In this document: positions 18,957-27,305 of the stretch, piece by piece
Numbering within the stretch: the first letter of the stretch is position 1
Layout: each line of letters begins with the position of its first letter
Assembly: GCF_005435165.1 (NCBI RefSeq)
Contig: NZ_SGUC01000009.1
Span: forward strand, 1 to 64,000
Length of the DNA: 64,000 nucleotides
Direction of reading: 5' to 3'
Origin: Halorubrum sp. GN11_10-6_MGM
GTDB taxonomy: Archaea; Halobacteriota; Halobacteria; Halobacteriales; Haloferacaceae
The notes under the pieces: generated by a model
Database searches by the model: none
The model's input: the letters and a program-made list of their open reading frames with translations, nothing else
What the model was told of the DNA's origin: nothing
Translations under genes and position numbers: made by a program

Positions 18957-19937
18957 GTGACGCTCGAACAGTTCCTCGATCGCTTCCGCGGCCCCGAGCG
19001 GTCCGTGGTGGTCGTCAACCGAACCGACCCGGACCCCGTTTTAAATATGCTCGTGGACACGTTCGGCGACGACGCGGTTCGGGTCGTCGACGGTCGCGTG
19101 ACGACCGAGTCGAGCGATCGGCGGCTGACCGACGGCGCCGGGGCCGCCGAGACTGACGGGGCCGTCGGTCTCACCGCCCGAGAGCTGACGACTGAGGTTG
19201 TCGACGGCGACGGCGAGGCGGTTCCGTCGATCGACGTCGGGGTGCTCCGCCGCCACGAGGACGTGCCGTTCGACGGCGGCGACCCCGCGGAGATCGAGAA
19301 CCTCGTGCTGCTCATGGAGGACGACGAGGTGGTCGCCGGCTCGACGCTCGGCGAGCTCGGCGACGCGGTGCTTTTCGTCAACTCCGACCTGTACATCACC
19401 GGCAGTCGATCGCTCGAAGACGTCGACCTCCCGTCGGTGATCAGCGGCCTCGACGACGCGACGTTCACGCTCCGCGGGTACCCCGAGTCGAACCGACAGA
19501 AGCTGCTGCTCATCACGATCTCGCGGTTCATCGAGCGCGCGGCGTGGACGGCGGGCGACGGGACCCTGCGCTCGTCGTTCCAGCGGCTCTCGCGCATCGA
19601 CGACGAGGTGGGAACGCGGGAGGTGTACGAACGCGTCACCGAGAGCGGCGTCGACACGCACCTCTACGGCGTCCCGGACGAACTCCCCAGAGACCTCGAC
19701 GCGGTGATCCACGCCGGCGACGGCTCCGACTTCACCGACAGCTGGTTCGTTGTGTATCGGCCGCCCGAGGGACCGCACTCGGCCGAGAGCGACCCGGACA
19801 GCGACCTCATGCGAGGGATAGAAGGGGGCGTCGGGCTCCTCGCGGTGGAGACGGAACCGCGAACGTGGCGCGGGCTCTGGACGTTCGATTCGGACCGGGT
19901 GTCGCGGGTGAATCGCTACATCGAGCGGAACCTGTAG
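18957..19937 (+). CDS. DICT-domain sensory protein
   Basis: A 326-residue soluble protein. The central part (about 100-200, ENLVLLMEDDEVVAGSTLGELGDAVLFVNSDLYITGSRSL) resembles the DICT sensor domain. The C-terminus has VDTHLYGVPD and SDFTDSWFVVYRPP, a pattern also seen in haloarchaeal DICT proteins. No kinase, GGDEF or HTH module is attached. The GTG at 18957 lies about 30 nt after a TATA-like ccttatg (18923-18929), consistent with a leaderless start. The ligand is unknown, possibly light- or redox-related as for other DICT proteins. Confidence 0.65.
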   Translation: MTLEQFLDRFRGPERSVVVVNRTDPDPVLNMLVDTFGDDAVRVVDGRVTTESSDRRLTDGAGAAETDGAVGLTARELTTEVVDGDGEAVPSIDVGVLRRHEDVPFDGGDPAEIENLVLLMEDDEVVAGSTLGELGDAVLFVNSDLYITGSRSLEDVDLPSVISGLDDATFTLRGYPESNRQKLLLITISRFIERAAWTAGDGTLRSSFQRLSRIDDEVGTREVYERVTESGVDTHLYGVPDELPRDLDAVIHAGDGSDFTDSWFVVYRPPEGPHSAESDPDSDLMRGIEGGVGLLAVETEPRTWRGLWTFDSDRVSRVNRYIERNL

Positions 19938-20041
19938 CGTCGCCGGCGGACCGGACGCCTCGCCGCGGTCGATTTCCTCCCGCCGATCGCCGCCCGTATC
20001 CAACCCGTGCGTTCATATTCGCGGAGCGGTGACGGGCAGCC

Positions 20042-21448
20042 ATGTTCACGGAGCGGTCCGGGCTCGTCGACGACGAACGCCCGATGCGCGGGTACGGCGT
20101 CGCGGTGACGCCCGGCCGCGACGGCCCGCTCGTCTTCGTCGCCGGGTACGGCGAGCCGAACCGCCTGTACGCCCGAGCGGGCGACCGCTTTTCCGACACC
20201 GCCTGCGGCATCGTCGCCGACGGGACGCGCCACGGGATGGGCGTGTGCGCCGCCGACCTCGACGCCGACGGCTGCGAGGAGGTGTACGTCCACAACTGCG
20301 CGCGCGGCGTCGACGGCGGCGACCCGGACCTCCTCTTGAGCCGGCTGGAGGCCGACCGATACCGCTGGACCGACGTGTTCGCCCGCGAGGTGAACGCCGA
20401 CCGCATCGACGTCCGCGCCGGTCGGTCGGTCGCGGCGCTCGACCGGCTGGGGACCGGTCGGTACGGCGTCGCCGTCTCCGGCTACGCCGCGCCGCTCGCG
20501 TTCTACGAGCTCGGCGACGACGGCGAAGTGACGGACATGGCCGAGACGGTCGGCCTGGAGGTCGACGGCGGCTGCCGGTCGCTGCTCGCGGTCCCGTACC
20601 GCTCCCGCGAGGGCGACCTGTTCGCGGGCGTCGAGGGGGGCCCGAACCGCCTGTTCAGCAACCGGGGTGGCCACTACGACCGGACGGACGGCGGCCCCGC
20701 CCTCTCCGACCCCGGCGGTGACACGCGCGGCGCCGCGCTCGTCGACGAGGGTGGCACGTTCGCGCTCGCGGTCGGCAACGAGTCGGCCCCGAGCCGACTC
20801 CTGCGCTGTTCGCCCGACGGCGGCTACGGCGACGTGGCCCCGCCGGCGCTCCGCGACGTCGGGGCGGTCCGGACGGTGGTCGCCGCGGACTTCGACAACG
20901 ACGGGCGCGAGGAGCTCTTCTTCAACGTCTGCGGCGCCGAGAACAGGCTGTTCGAGCGCGTGGACCGTGCCGACGGGCCGCCGGCGTGGGAGCCCGTCGA
21001 CCTCGGCGCGGCCGCGGAGCCGGACGGGTTCGGCACCGGCGCGGTCGCGGCGGACCTCGACGGCGACGGCGCGCTCGAACTCCTCGTCGTCCACGGCGAG
21101 GTCGCCGCGCAGCCGGTGACGGCCTACGCCGACCCGAGCGCGCCGGACGCCGGGTGGCTCCGCGTGCGCCCGACGACGCGCCACGGCGCGCCGGCGCGGG
21201 GGGCAGTCGTCACGCTGGAGACCGCCGACGGCGTTCAGCGGCGGACGGTCGACGCGGGCGGCGGCTGCCTCTGCCAGACGGAACCGGCCGCGCACTTCGG
21301 GCTGGGCGGCGCGGAACCGCTGCGCGTGGACGTGCGGTGGCCCGACGGTCGCGAGCGGACCGTCGTCGGGCCGAGCGCCGACCGGACGATCACGGTCAGA
21401 CATCCCTCTCGCAAGACGACCGACCGCGACGCCCGGACGCGGCGGTAG
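20042..21448 (+). CDS. FG-GAP/VCBS repeat protein with ASPIC/UnbV end
   Basis: A 468-residue protein with several calcium-binding-like FG-GAP/VCBS blades: CAADLDADGCEEVYVHN, AADFDNDGREELFFNV and AADLDGDGALELLVVH. These suggest a seven-blade beta-propeller. The C-terminal 90 residues (ARGAVVTLETADGVQRRTVDAGGGCLCQTEP...HFGLGG...RVDVRWPDGRE) match the ASPIC/UnbV module. Unlike most relatives it has no signal peptide or Tat motif, so it seems cytoplasmic. It stands alone between unrelated genes. No enzyme function can be assigned. Confidence 0.8.
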   Translation: MFTERSGLVDDERPMRGYGVAVTPGRDGPLVFVAGYGEPNRLYARAGDRFSDTACGIVADGTRHGMGVCAADLDADGCEEVYVHNCARGVDGGDPDLLLSRLEADRYRWTDVFAREVNADRIDVRAGRSVAALDRLGTGRYGVAVSGYAAPLAFYELGDDGEVTDMAETVGLEVDGGCRSLLAVPYRSREGDLFAGVEGGPNRLFSNRGGHYDRTDGGPALSDPGGDTRGAALVDEGGTFALAVGNESAPSRLLRCSPDGGYGDVAPPALRDVGAVRTVVAADFDNDGREELFFNVCGAENRLFERVDRADGPPAWEPVDLGAAAEPDGFGTGAVAADLDGDGALELLVVHGEVAAQPVTAYADPSAPDAGWLRVRPTTRHGAPARGAVVTLETADGVQRRTVDAGGGCLCQTEPAAHFGLGGAEPLRVDVRWPDGRERTVVGPSADRTITVRHPSRKTTDRDARTRR

Positions 21449-21587
21449 CGCTCTGGAGAGTTCGAGCAGCCGACGGCGACCGCGACGGCCGCGGCCGGTG
21501 ACGCCTCGCCGTCGAGGAGAGTCGCACCGCCGCGGCCAGAACTGCCGCCCTTCGCGGGTTCAAGTGTCCCCGGAGGTACGGGGAAGT

Positions 21588-21788
21588 ATGGTGGATCCGA
21601 CCTCGGACCTCGAGGAGGACGTCGACGAGGAGTCCGCACCGAGCTGCGCGACCTGCGGCGAACCGGCGCTGGGAACCGGGCACCGAACGGTCACGTGGGT
21701 CGACGGCGACGACGTCGTCCACCGGCACTTCTGTTCGGAGTCCTGTCGCGCCGACTGGGACGACGAACGGCCGTCTGCGGGCGGCTGA
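21588..21788 (+). CDS. Small zinc-finger protein
   Basis: A 66-residue acidic protein with the pattern SCATCGEPA...VVHRHFCSESCRADW. The C-X2-C and H-X-FC-X3-C elements indicate one zinc site, similar to TRASH/MYM-like knuckles found in many haloarchaeal mini-proteins. The ATG at 21588 is chosen because the residues before it in the frame are Arg-rich and unlike the protein. Target unknown; it could bind nucleic acid or protein. Confidence 0.7.
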   Translation: MVDPTSDLEEDVDEESAPSCATCGEPALGTGHRTVTWVDGDDVVHRHFCSESCRADWDDERPSAGG

Positions 21789-21886
21789 TCGGTAGGGAGC
21801 AGCGGCGCGGCGCCCGGACGGGGAGGGTTGCCGCGAGGCCGGGGACGGCGGGAGGCTTTTTGCCTGCGGGGGTGGTACCTTTCGGT

Positions 21887-22612
21887 ATGATATCGCTCGA
21901 CGAGGCCGTGACGGCCCGACTGGAGTCGCACGGGGAGCGCTTCGAAGTCCTGATCGACCCCGACGCCGCGCTCGCGATCAAGCGCGGGGAGTTCGACGGC
22001 GACTTGGAGGAGGTCATCGCCGCGGAGGACGTCTTCGAGAACGCCTCGCGGGGGGACCGCCCCGCGGAGGAGGACCTAGAGACCGTCTTCGGCACTACGG
22101 ACCCGCTCGCCATCATCCCGGAGGTCGTCGAGCGCGGGGAGATCCAAGTCACCGCCGAGCAGCGCGCGGAGATGCAAGAGCGGAAGCACAACCAGCTGGT
22201 GAACACCATCACGCGCAACGCCGTGAACCCGCAGATGGACGACTCGCCGCACCCGCCCGAGCGGATCGAGCGCGCCCTCGAAGAGGCCGGGTTCCAGGTC
22301 GATCCGATGGAGCCGGTGGAAAACCAGGTCGACGACGCGCTCGACGCGCTCCGCCCCGTCATCCCGATCCGGTTCGAGGAGGTGACGATGGCGGTCCAAC
22401 TCCCCGCGGACTACGCCGGGTCCGGGCAGGCGCGAATCAGGGAGTTCGGCGACCTCGAACGCGAGGAGTGGCAGAACGACGGCTCGTGGGTCGGCGTGCT
22501 CACCTTCCCGGCCGGCCTCCAGAACGATCTCTACGACCTCGTCAACGAGGTCACGTCCGGCGAGGGCGACGCCCGCGTGATCAAGGACAAAGACGAGCTT
22601 CGGACCCGCTGA
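21887..22612 (+). CDS. Ribosome maturation protein SBDS
   Basis: The archaeal Shwachman-Bodian-Diamond homologue, which acts in 60S-type large-subunit maturation (release of the anti-association factor aIF6) with EF-2 family GTPase. The 241-residue length is standard. Domain I contains RFEVLIDPDAALAIKRGE and FENASRGDRP; domain II QLVNTITRNAVNPQMDDSPHPPERIERALEEA; domain III carries the ferredoxin-like fold. A gctttttgcc TATA-like element (21855-21864) is about 27 nt upstream of the ATG. In many archaea this gene sits near exosome genes, but not here. Confidence 0.93.
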   Translation: MISLDEAVTARLESHGERFEVLIDPDAALAIKRGEFDGDLEEVIAAEDVFENASRGDRPAEEDLETVFGTTDPLAIIPEVVERGEIQVTAEQRAEMQERKHNQLVNTITRNAVNPQMDDSPHPPERIERALEEAGFQVDPMEPVENQVDDALDALRPVIPIRFEEVTMAVQLPADYAGSGQARIREFGDLEREEWQNDGSWVGVLTFPAGLQNDLYDLVNEVTSGEGDARVIKDKDELRTR

Positions 22613-22685
22613 CGGCGCCCCGGCTCGCCGACGTATTTTCACCGCCTCCGAGGGGTTGATACCGGCGGGACGCGCCCCGCATAGC

Positions 22686-23171
22686 ATGCACCAACGCGCG
22701 GCGGAGTTCGAAACGCGGGCGGGAGAGCGGTACGGCGTCGACGTCGACGTGCTGGAGTTCGACGCCGGCACGAAGACGGCGGCCGCCGCGGCCGACGCGG
22801 TGGGCTGTGAGACGGCCGCGATAGCCTCGACCATCGTCGTCTCGCTCTCGGGCGGCGAGCGAGACGGCGAGCTCGTCGCCGCGATCACGAGCGGCGCGAA
22901 CCGACTGGACCTCGACGCGGTCGCCGACCACTTCGACGCCGACGACGCGGAGATGGGCGATCCGAGCCGGATCCGCGAGGTCGTCGGCTGGAGCATCGGC
23001 GGCGTTCCGCCGATCGGCCACGACGCCGCGCTGCCGACCGTCTTCGACCCGACGCTCGCCGAGTTTGACACCGTCTACGGCGCGGCCGGAACGCCGAGCG
23101 CGGTGTTCGCCGTCGAGCCCGAGACCCTCGCCGACCTCGCGGACGCGACCGTCGTCGATCTCACGGAGTGA
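22686..23171 (+). CDS. YbaK/EbsC-type aminoacyl-tRNA deacylase
   Basis: A 161-residue protein of the YbaK/ProXp family, which clears mischarged aminoacyl-tRNAs (for example Cys- or Ala-tRNA(Pro)). The core signatures are IASTIVVSL (YbaK Lys position replaced by Thr/Ile context), GANRLDL, VVGWSIGGVPPIGHD and YGAAGTPSAVFAV. The ATG at 22686 is preferred because residues before it lack family similarity. Which misacylated tRNA it edits cannot be told from sequence. Confidence 0.82.
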   Translation: MHQRAAEFETRAGERYGVDVDVLEFDAGTKTAAAAADAVGCETAAIASTIVVSLSGGERDGELVAAITSGANRLDLDAVADHFDADDAEMGDPSRIREVVGWSIGGVPPIGHDAALPTVFDPTLAEFDTVYGAAGTPSAVFAVEPETLADLADATVVDLTE

Positions 23172-23264
23172 GGCGCCCGCCCGGAGTGCGCCCAGTCCTC
23201 GCGCCCGGAGTTCGCCACGTCCCCGCGTCCGGCGTTGTTAACAGACCCCCGTCTCACGCGGCGG

Positions 23265-23310
23265 GTTATTAATCAGTAGTTGTGAAATAATAACTTTTTT
23301 CTATTAATCC
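23265..23310 (+). promoter_or_regulatory. znuA promoter with candidate metal-regulator operator
   Basis: A 7-bp perfect inverted repeat, GTTATTA (23265-23271) and TAATAAC (23288-23294) with a 16-bp spacer, abuts AT-rich TATA candidates (aacttttttctattaat, 23292-23308). The ATG at 23326 is about 25 nt from the TATA centre, so the message is probably leaderless. Position and symmetry suit a DtxR- or Fur/Zur-type repressor, but the identity is inferred. Confidence 0.5.
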
Positions 23311-23325
23311 CTGTTACCGATCGGT

Positions 23326-24378
23326 ATGACTCACTCACGGCGGTCGGTGTTGCGGCGCGGGGCCGGGCTCGCGGTCGCGGGAACGGCGGCCTCGCTGGCG
23401 GGCTGTTCGGGCGGTGCGGACGGCGGGTCCGGTGGGTTCGATTCGGGGTACGCCGCCTTCTTCACCCTCAACGACTGGGCGAACGAGGTCGCGGGCGAGA
23501 ACGCGAGCTTCGAGGACCCGGTCGACGTGGGGCAGCTCGGTCACGGGTGGACGCCGGACGGGACCCTCGCCGCGGACGTCGCCGCGACGGACGCGTTCGT
23601 CTACCTCGACAGCCCGGAGTTCTCGTGGGCGCAGGACCTCGCCGCGACGCTGGAGGCGGACTACGACTCCGTCGCCGTGGTCGACGTGCTCGACGGGCTG
23701 GAAGGCGATCTGCTCGAATGGGACCACAGCCACGGCGGGGAGGAGGGAACCCACGACGGCGAAAGTCACGACGGCGAAAGTCACGACGGCGAAAGTCATG
23801 ACGGCGAAAGTCATGACGGCGAAAACCACGGCGGTGAAACCCGACACGACCCCCACGTCTGGGTCGATCCGGTCCTCGCGGCCGACATGGTCGAGACGAT
23901 CGCGACGGGGCTCGGCGAGGCGGACCCCGATAACGCCGACGCGTACGCGGCCAACGCCGACGCGTACGCCGACGAGCTCGACGCGGTCGACGCCGCCTTC
24001 GAGTCGATCGCCGAGAGCGCCGCCCGCGACGTGGCGGTGCTGGCGGGCCACAACTCCTTCCAGTACCTGGAGGCGCGCTACGGGTTCCGACTCCACTCGC
24101 CGGTCGGCGTCTCGCCGCAGAACGAGCCGACCCAGTCCGAGATCGCCGACACGATCGAGCTCGTCGATTCGGAGGGGATCGACGTCGTGCTGTACGACCG
24201 CTTCCAGTCGCCCCGGCTCGCCGAGTCGATCGTCGAGAACAGCGACGCGACGGAGGCGGTCCCCGTCACGCCCGCCGGGGGAACGACGCGCGAGTGGAAC
24301 GACGCCGGGTACGGCTACCTCGAACAGATGACCGAGATCAACGTCCCCGCCTTCGAGCGGGCGTTCGGCGCGCAGTGA
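23326..24378 (+). CDS. znuA: Zinc ABC transporter substrate-binding lipoprotein
   Basis: A 350-residue cluster A-I metal-binding protein. The N-terminus has a Tat pair (SRRSVLRRGAG) and a lipobox ending at Cys27 (SLAGC). A histidine-rich loop (about residues 130-175) has repeats of HDGES, followed by DPHVWVDPVLAADMV. The later GHNSFQYLEARYGF contributes a His ligand, and the C-terminal DVVLYDRFQSPRLAE fits the family. It is followed by znuC and znuB. The His-rich loop is typical of zinc-specific ZnuA rather than manganese homologues. Upstream is a palindromic candidate operator. Confidence 0.9.
   Translation: MTHSRRSVLRRGAGLAVAGTAASLAGCSGGADGGSGGFDSGYAAFFTLNDWANEVAGENASFEDPVDVGQLGHGWTPDGTLAADVAATDAFVYLDSPEFSWAQDLAATLEADYDSVAVVDVLDGLEGDLLEWDHSHGGEEGTHDGESHDGESHDGESHDGESHDGENHGGETRHDPHVWVDPVLAADMVETIATGLGEADPDNADAYAANADAYADELDAVDAAFESIAESAARDVAVLAGHNSFQYLEARYGFRLHSPVGVSPQNEPTQSEIADTIELVDSEGIDVVLYDRFQSPRLAESIVENSDATEAVPVTPAGGTTREWNDAGYGYLEQMTEINVPAFERAFGAQ
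23752..23841. repeat. 15-bp tandem repeat encoding HDGES in znuA
   Basis: Six units (starting 23752, 23767, 23782, 23797, 23812, 23827), consensus cacgacggcgaaagt, give His-Asp-Gly-Glu-Ser repeats. The last two units have diverged (HDGEN, HGGET). The array supplies the metal-buffering loop and could vary in length by slippage. Confidence 0.92.
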
Positions 24379-24508
24379 GCGGAGCGGTCGACCGCGCGCC
24401 GACCGGCACCCCGACGGGTCGACGGAGCGTGGCGGCGCAACGGGACCTGGCGGCGCGACGCGGAGTAAAAGAGCTAAACGTGCGGCCGACCCATACCGGA
24501 GACACGCA

Positions 24509-25249
24509 GTGAGCGCAATCGTCGACCTCGACGGCGTGACGTTCGCCTACGGCGACACGGTCGCCGTGAGCGACGTCTCCCTGACGGTCGAGGCGGGCGA
24601 CTTCCTCGGGCTCGTCGGGCCGAACGGCTCCGGGAAGACGACGCTGCTCCACCTCATGCTCGGGCTCCACGAGCCCGACGAGGGGACGGTGGAGCTGTTC
24701 GGGCGTCCGGTCGAGGAGTTCGACGACGGCGGCCGGCTCGGCTACGTCTCCCAGAAGGCGACGAGCCGCGGCGGCGCGATGCCCGTCACCGTCCGCGAGT
24801 GCGTCACGATGGGGCGGTTCGCGCACGCCGGACGGGGGCGGCTCTCCGACGCCGACCGCGCCGCCGTCGCGGACGCGATCGAGACGGTCGGAATCGAGGA
24901 TCTGGCCGACCGACTCGTCTCGGAGCTGTCTGGCGGACAGAAGCAGCGCGCCTACATCGCTCGGGCGCTCGCGAGCGACGCGGACCTGCTCGCGCTCGAC
25001 GAGCCGACGGTCGGCGTCGACGCCGAGTCGCGAGACGCCTTCTACGCCCTCCTCGACGATCTCAACGACGAGGGGATCACGATCATCCTCATCGAACACG
25101 ACATCGGCGTCGTCACCGACCGCGCGGACCGAATCGCCTGTATCAACACCGAGCTGTACCACCACGGCGACACCGAGTCGTTCGTCGAGAGCGACGCCCT
25201 CGCAGAGGCGTACGGCGCGACCGGACAGGTCGTCCACCACCACCACTGA
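24509..25249 (+). CDS. znuC: Zinc ABC transporter ATP-binding protein
   Basis: The 246-residue ATPase of the zinc importer. Walker A GPNGSGKTT (about 37-45), signature LSGGQKQR, Walker B LLALDEPT and the H-loop LIEHD are all present. It starts with GTG, preceded by a possible TATA element (gtaaaagagcta, 24465-24476). The C-terminus ends QVVHHHH, a four-histidine tail unusual for an ABC ATPase and possibly zinc-sensing. The stop overlaps the permease start (TGATG). Confidence 0.92.
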   Translation: MSAIVDLDGVTFAYGDTVAVSDVSLTVEAGDFLGLVGPNGSGKTTLLHLMLGLHEPDEGTVELFGRPVEEFDDGGRLGYVSQKATSRGGAMPVTVRECVTMGRFAHAGRGRLSDADRAAVADAIETVGIEDLADRLVSELSGGQKQRAYIARALASDADLLALDEPTVGVDAESRDAFYALLDDLNDEGITIILIEHDIGVVTDRADRIACINTELYHHGDTESFVESDALAEAYGATGQVVHHHH

Positions 25250-26307
25250 TGAGCGATCGAGAACGCTCGGACGACGGCGATCGACTCCAGACCGGCCGAG
25301 GACTCCGCCGAACCGCGGAGCTCGTCGGCGTCGGGATCACGGGCGTCGTCGCGGCCGGGATGCTCGGGTTCCTCCTGCTCTACTGGACGCAGGATCTCCC
25401 CGTCGCGAGCGAGCTGTACGCCGCGTTCCGCTCGCTCGGGCGGGGGATGGACGCCGCGTTCGGCACGAACGTGTTCCGGCACCCGATCATGTGGCAGTCG
25501 ATGGCGGTGGGCGTGCTCGTCGGGATCGTCGCGCCGCTCGTCGGCGCGTTCCTCGTCCACCGCGAGATGGCGCTGATCGGCGAGACGCTCGCGCACACCG
25601 CGTTCGCCGGGGTCGCGGTCGGGATACTCGTCACCTCTTCGACCGGGTGGAACGGCTCCCTGCTGCTCGTCGCGCTCGCGGTCGGCATCCTCGGCGCGCT
25701 CGCGGTCCAGTGGCTCACCGAGCGCACCGACGCCTACGGGGACGTGCCCATCGCGATCATGCTCAGCGGGAGCTTCGCCGTCGGAACCCTGATCATCAGC
25801 TACGGCGACGGGCTCACCGGGGTCAACATCCAGGGGTACCTGTTCGGGAACCTCGCCGTGGTCACGCCGGAGGGCGCGCGCCTGATGGGCGCGCTCTCGC
25901 TCGTCGTCGTCGCGGGCGTGGCGCTGACGTACAAACAGCTCCTCTTCATCACCTTCGACGAGCAGGCCGCGCGGGTCGCCCAACTGAACGTCACCGGCTA
26001 CAACACGCTGCTCGTGGTTCTGACGGCGGTCGTCGTCGTCGGCGCGATGCAGGTGCTCGGCGTCATCCTCGTCGCCGCGATGTTGGTCGTCCCCGTCGCG
26101 GCCGCCTCGCAGGTCGCTCGGAGCTTCCGCGAGACCATGTACCTCGGGGTGATATTCGGTCAGGTGTCGGTGATCGGCGGCTTCGCTGTCTCGGTCGGAC
26201 TCGGGCTTCCCTCCGGCGGGTCGATCGTCGTCACGGCCATCGCGGTGTACCTCGCGACCGTCGCCGGCTCCGGCTTCTCCGTGAAGGCCATCTCCTCGCA
26301 CGGGTAG
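25249..26307 (+). CDS. znuB: Zinc ABC transporter permease
   Basis: A 352-residue ABC-3 family permease with about eight to nine membrane segments. The coupling-helix region GAFLVHREMALIGETLAHTAFAGVA is characteristic. The MLSGSFAVGTLIIS, NLAVVT and QVLGVILVAAMLVVPVAAA segments fit the ZnuB/TroC family. The 70-residue N-terminal extension before the first core helix (with an extra hydrophobic segment at about 25-47) is longer than the bacterial form. It is coupled to znuC by a one-base overlap of start and stop. Confidence 0.9.
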   Translation: MSDRERSDDGDRLQTGRGLRRTAELVGVGITGVVAAGMLGFLLLYWTQDLPVASELYAAFRSLGRGMDAAFGTNVFRHPIMWQSMAVGVLVGIVAPLVGAFLVHREMALIGETLAHTAFAGVAVGILVTSSTGWNGSLLLVALAVGILGALAVQWLTERTDAYGDVPIAIMLSGSFAVGTLIISYGDGLTGVNIQGYLFGNLAVVTPEGARLMGALSLVVVAGVALTYKQLLFITFDEQAARVAQLNVTGYNTLLVVLTAVVVVGAMQVLGVILVAAMLVVPVAAASQVARSFRETMYLGVIFGQVSVIGGFAVSVGLGLPSGGSIVVTAIAVYLATVAGSGFSVKAISSHG

Positions 26308-26404
26308 CGGGTCGACCCGGAGCCTCGGCGCTCGCAGACGACGGTCGTGCCCGGCTCGCGTCCGGTTTCCACAGACCCTTATGTCGCGGCCGCGACCGAC
26401 GGGT

Positions 26405-26689
26405 ATGGGAGAGACAGAGACCTACACGATCACCGGTCCCGACGGTGACGAAGAGTCGTTCGAACTGCCCGCCGGCCTCGTCGACGTGCTCAGCGAGCAG
26501 GGCGAGCCCGCGACCGCCGTCGTCTCCGACGTGGTCGTTCAGGCGATGGCCCAGCAGGCGCACGTCATCGTCCACCACAGCGAGGGCGACGTGCCCGAGG
26601 ACATCGCGGAGATGAACGAGACGGCCGCGGAGCTGTTCGAGGAGCGGTTCGGGCAGTCGCTCGAAGACGCGCTCGGCCACTCGCACTGA
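26405..26689 (+). CDS. Small conserved haloarchaeal protein
   Basis: A 94-residue acidic protein (MGETETYTITGPDGDEESFELPAG...). Predicted helix 55-90 contains SEGDVPEDIAEMNETAAELFEERFG, and the protein ends in HSH. No known domain is recognised, and there are no Cys residues. The ATG at 26405 is chosen because the frame upstream is basic, and a ccttatg element (26373-26379) lies about 28 nt before it. It follows the zinc transporter, but a separate promoter suggests independent expression. Confidence 0.65.
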   Translation: MGETETYTITGPDGDEESFELPAGLVDVLSEQGEPATAVVSDVVVQAMAQQAHVIVHHSEGDVPEDIAEMNETAAELFEERFGQSLEDALGHSH

Positions 26690-26693
26690 GCCG

Positions 26694-26785
26694 GTTCGAC
26701 GCCCGCTTTCGAGCCGACTCGACGTTCGCTTTCCGATCGGCTCGGCGTCCGCTTTCCGACCGATCCGACGTCCGCCGACCGGCCG
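26694..26785. repeat. Degenerate tandem repeat downstream of 26689
   Basis: Four diverged copies of a 23-26 bp unit with the core tcgacgtccgctttccgac occupy most of the spacer between two genes on the same strand. The last copy is truncated. It has no ORF of interest and no strong hairpin. Confidence 0.55.
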
Positions 26786-26815
26786 CTTAAGCCGGTCGAG
26801 ACCCTACCTTCTCGC

Positions 26816-27259
26816 ATGCCTACCGACCCGGACGGCGCGGACGCTCCGGTGTTGATCTTCGACGGCGACTGCCCGTACTGCTCGGTCGCGGCGGTCGCGC
26901 TGCGCCGGCTCGACGGCGTCGTCGCGGTCCCGTGGGAGGCCGACCCCGTCGGCCCGTTCCTCGACGCGCAGTTCGGCTCGCGCCCGTTCGCGATGGTGCT
27001 CGTCGACCCCGTCGAGCGTCGCGTGTACGCCGGCCGGTCGGCCGCCGAGGAGCTGGCCGACCGCGCGGGTACCCCCGGGATCGTCGGCGGGCTCGTCCGC
27101 GACAACTACGACCGCATCGCCGACGTGGTCGGAACGCTCTCCGGTCGCGGCCGCGACCCGGCCGACTTCCACGACACCTACCGCCTCGACGACGACGCGA
27201 GCGAGATGGTCGGGTCGCTCCGGGCGGCTGCCGACGAGGCGCCGGCGGCGCTGTCGTGA
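26816..27259 (+). CDS. DCC family thiol-disulfide oxidoreductase-like protein
   Basis: A 147-residue member of the DCC family (DUF393). The signature FDGDCPYCS places a redox-type CxxC at Cys19 and Cys22, just after the first beta strand, as in thioredoxin-like folds. The middle FAMVLVDPVERRVYAGRSAA and the C-terminal helices follow the family. No partner is identified, and the substrate is unknown. TATA-like gcttaagc (26787-26793) precedes the ATG by about 27 nt. Confidence 0.78.
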   Translation: MPTDPDGADAPVLIFDGDCPYCSVAAVALRRLDGVVAVPWEADPVGPFLDAQFGSRPFAMVLVDPVERRVYAGRSAAEELADRAGTPGIVGGLVRDNYDRIADVVGTLSGRGRDPADFHDTYRLDDDASEMVGSLRAAADEAPAALS

Positions 27260-27305
27260 GCGCGGCGTCGACCGCGGCCGACGCCGCTCGCGCGGTGATC
27301 GATCG

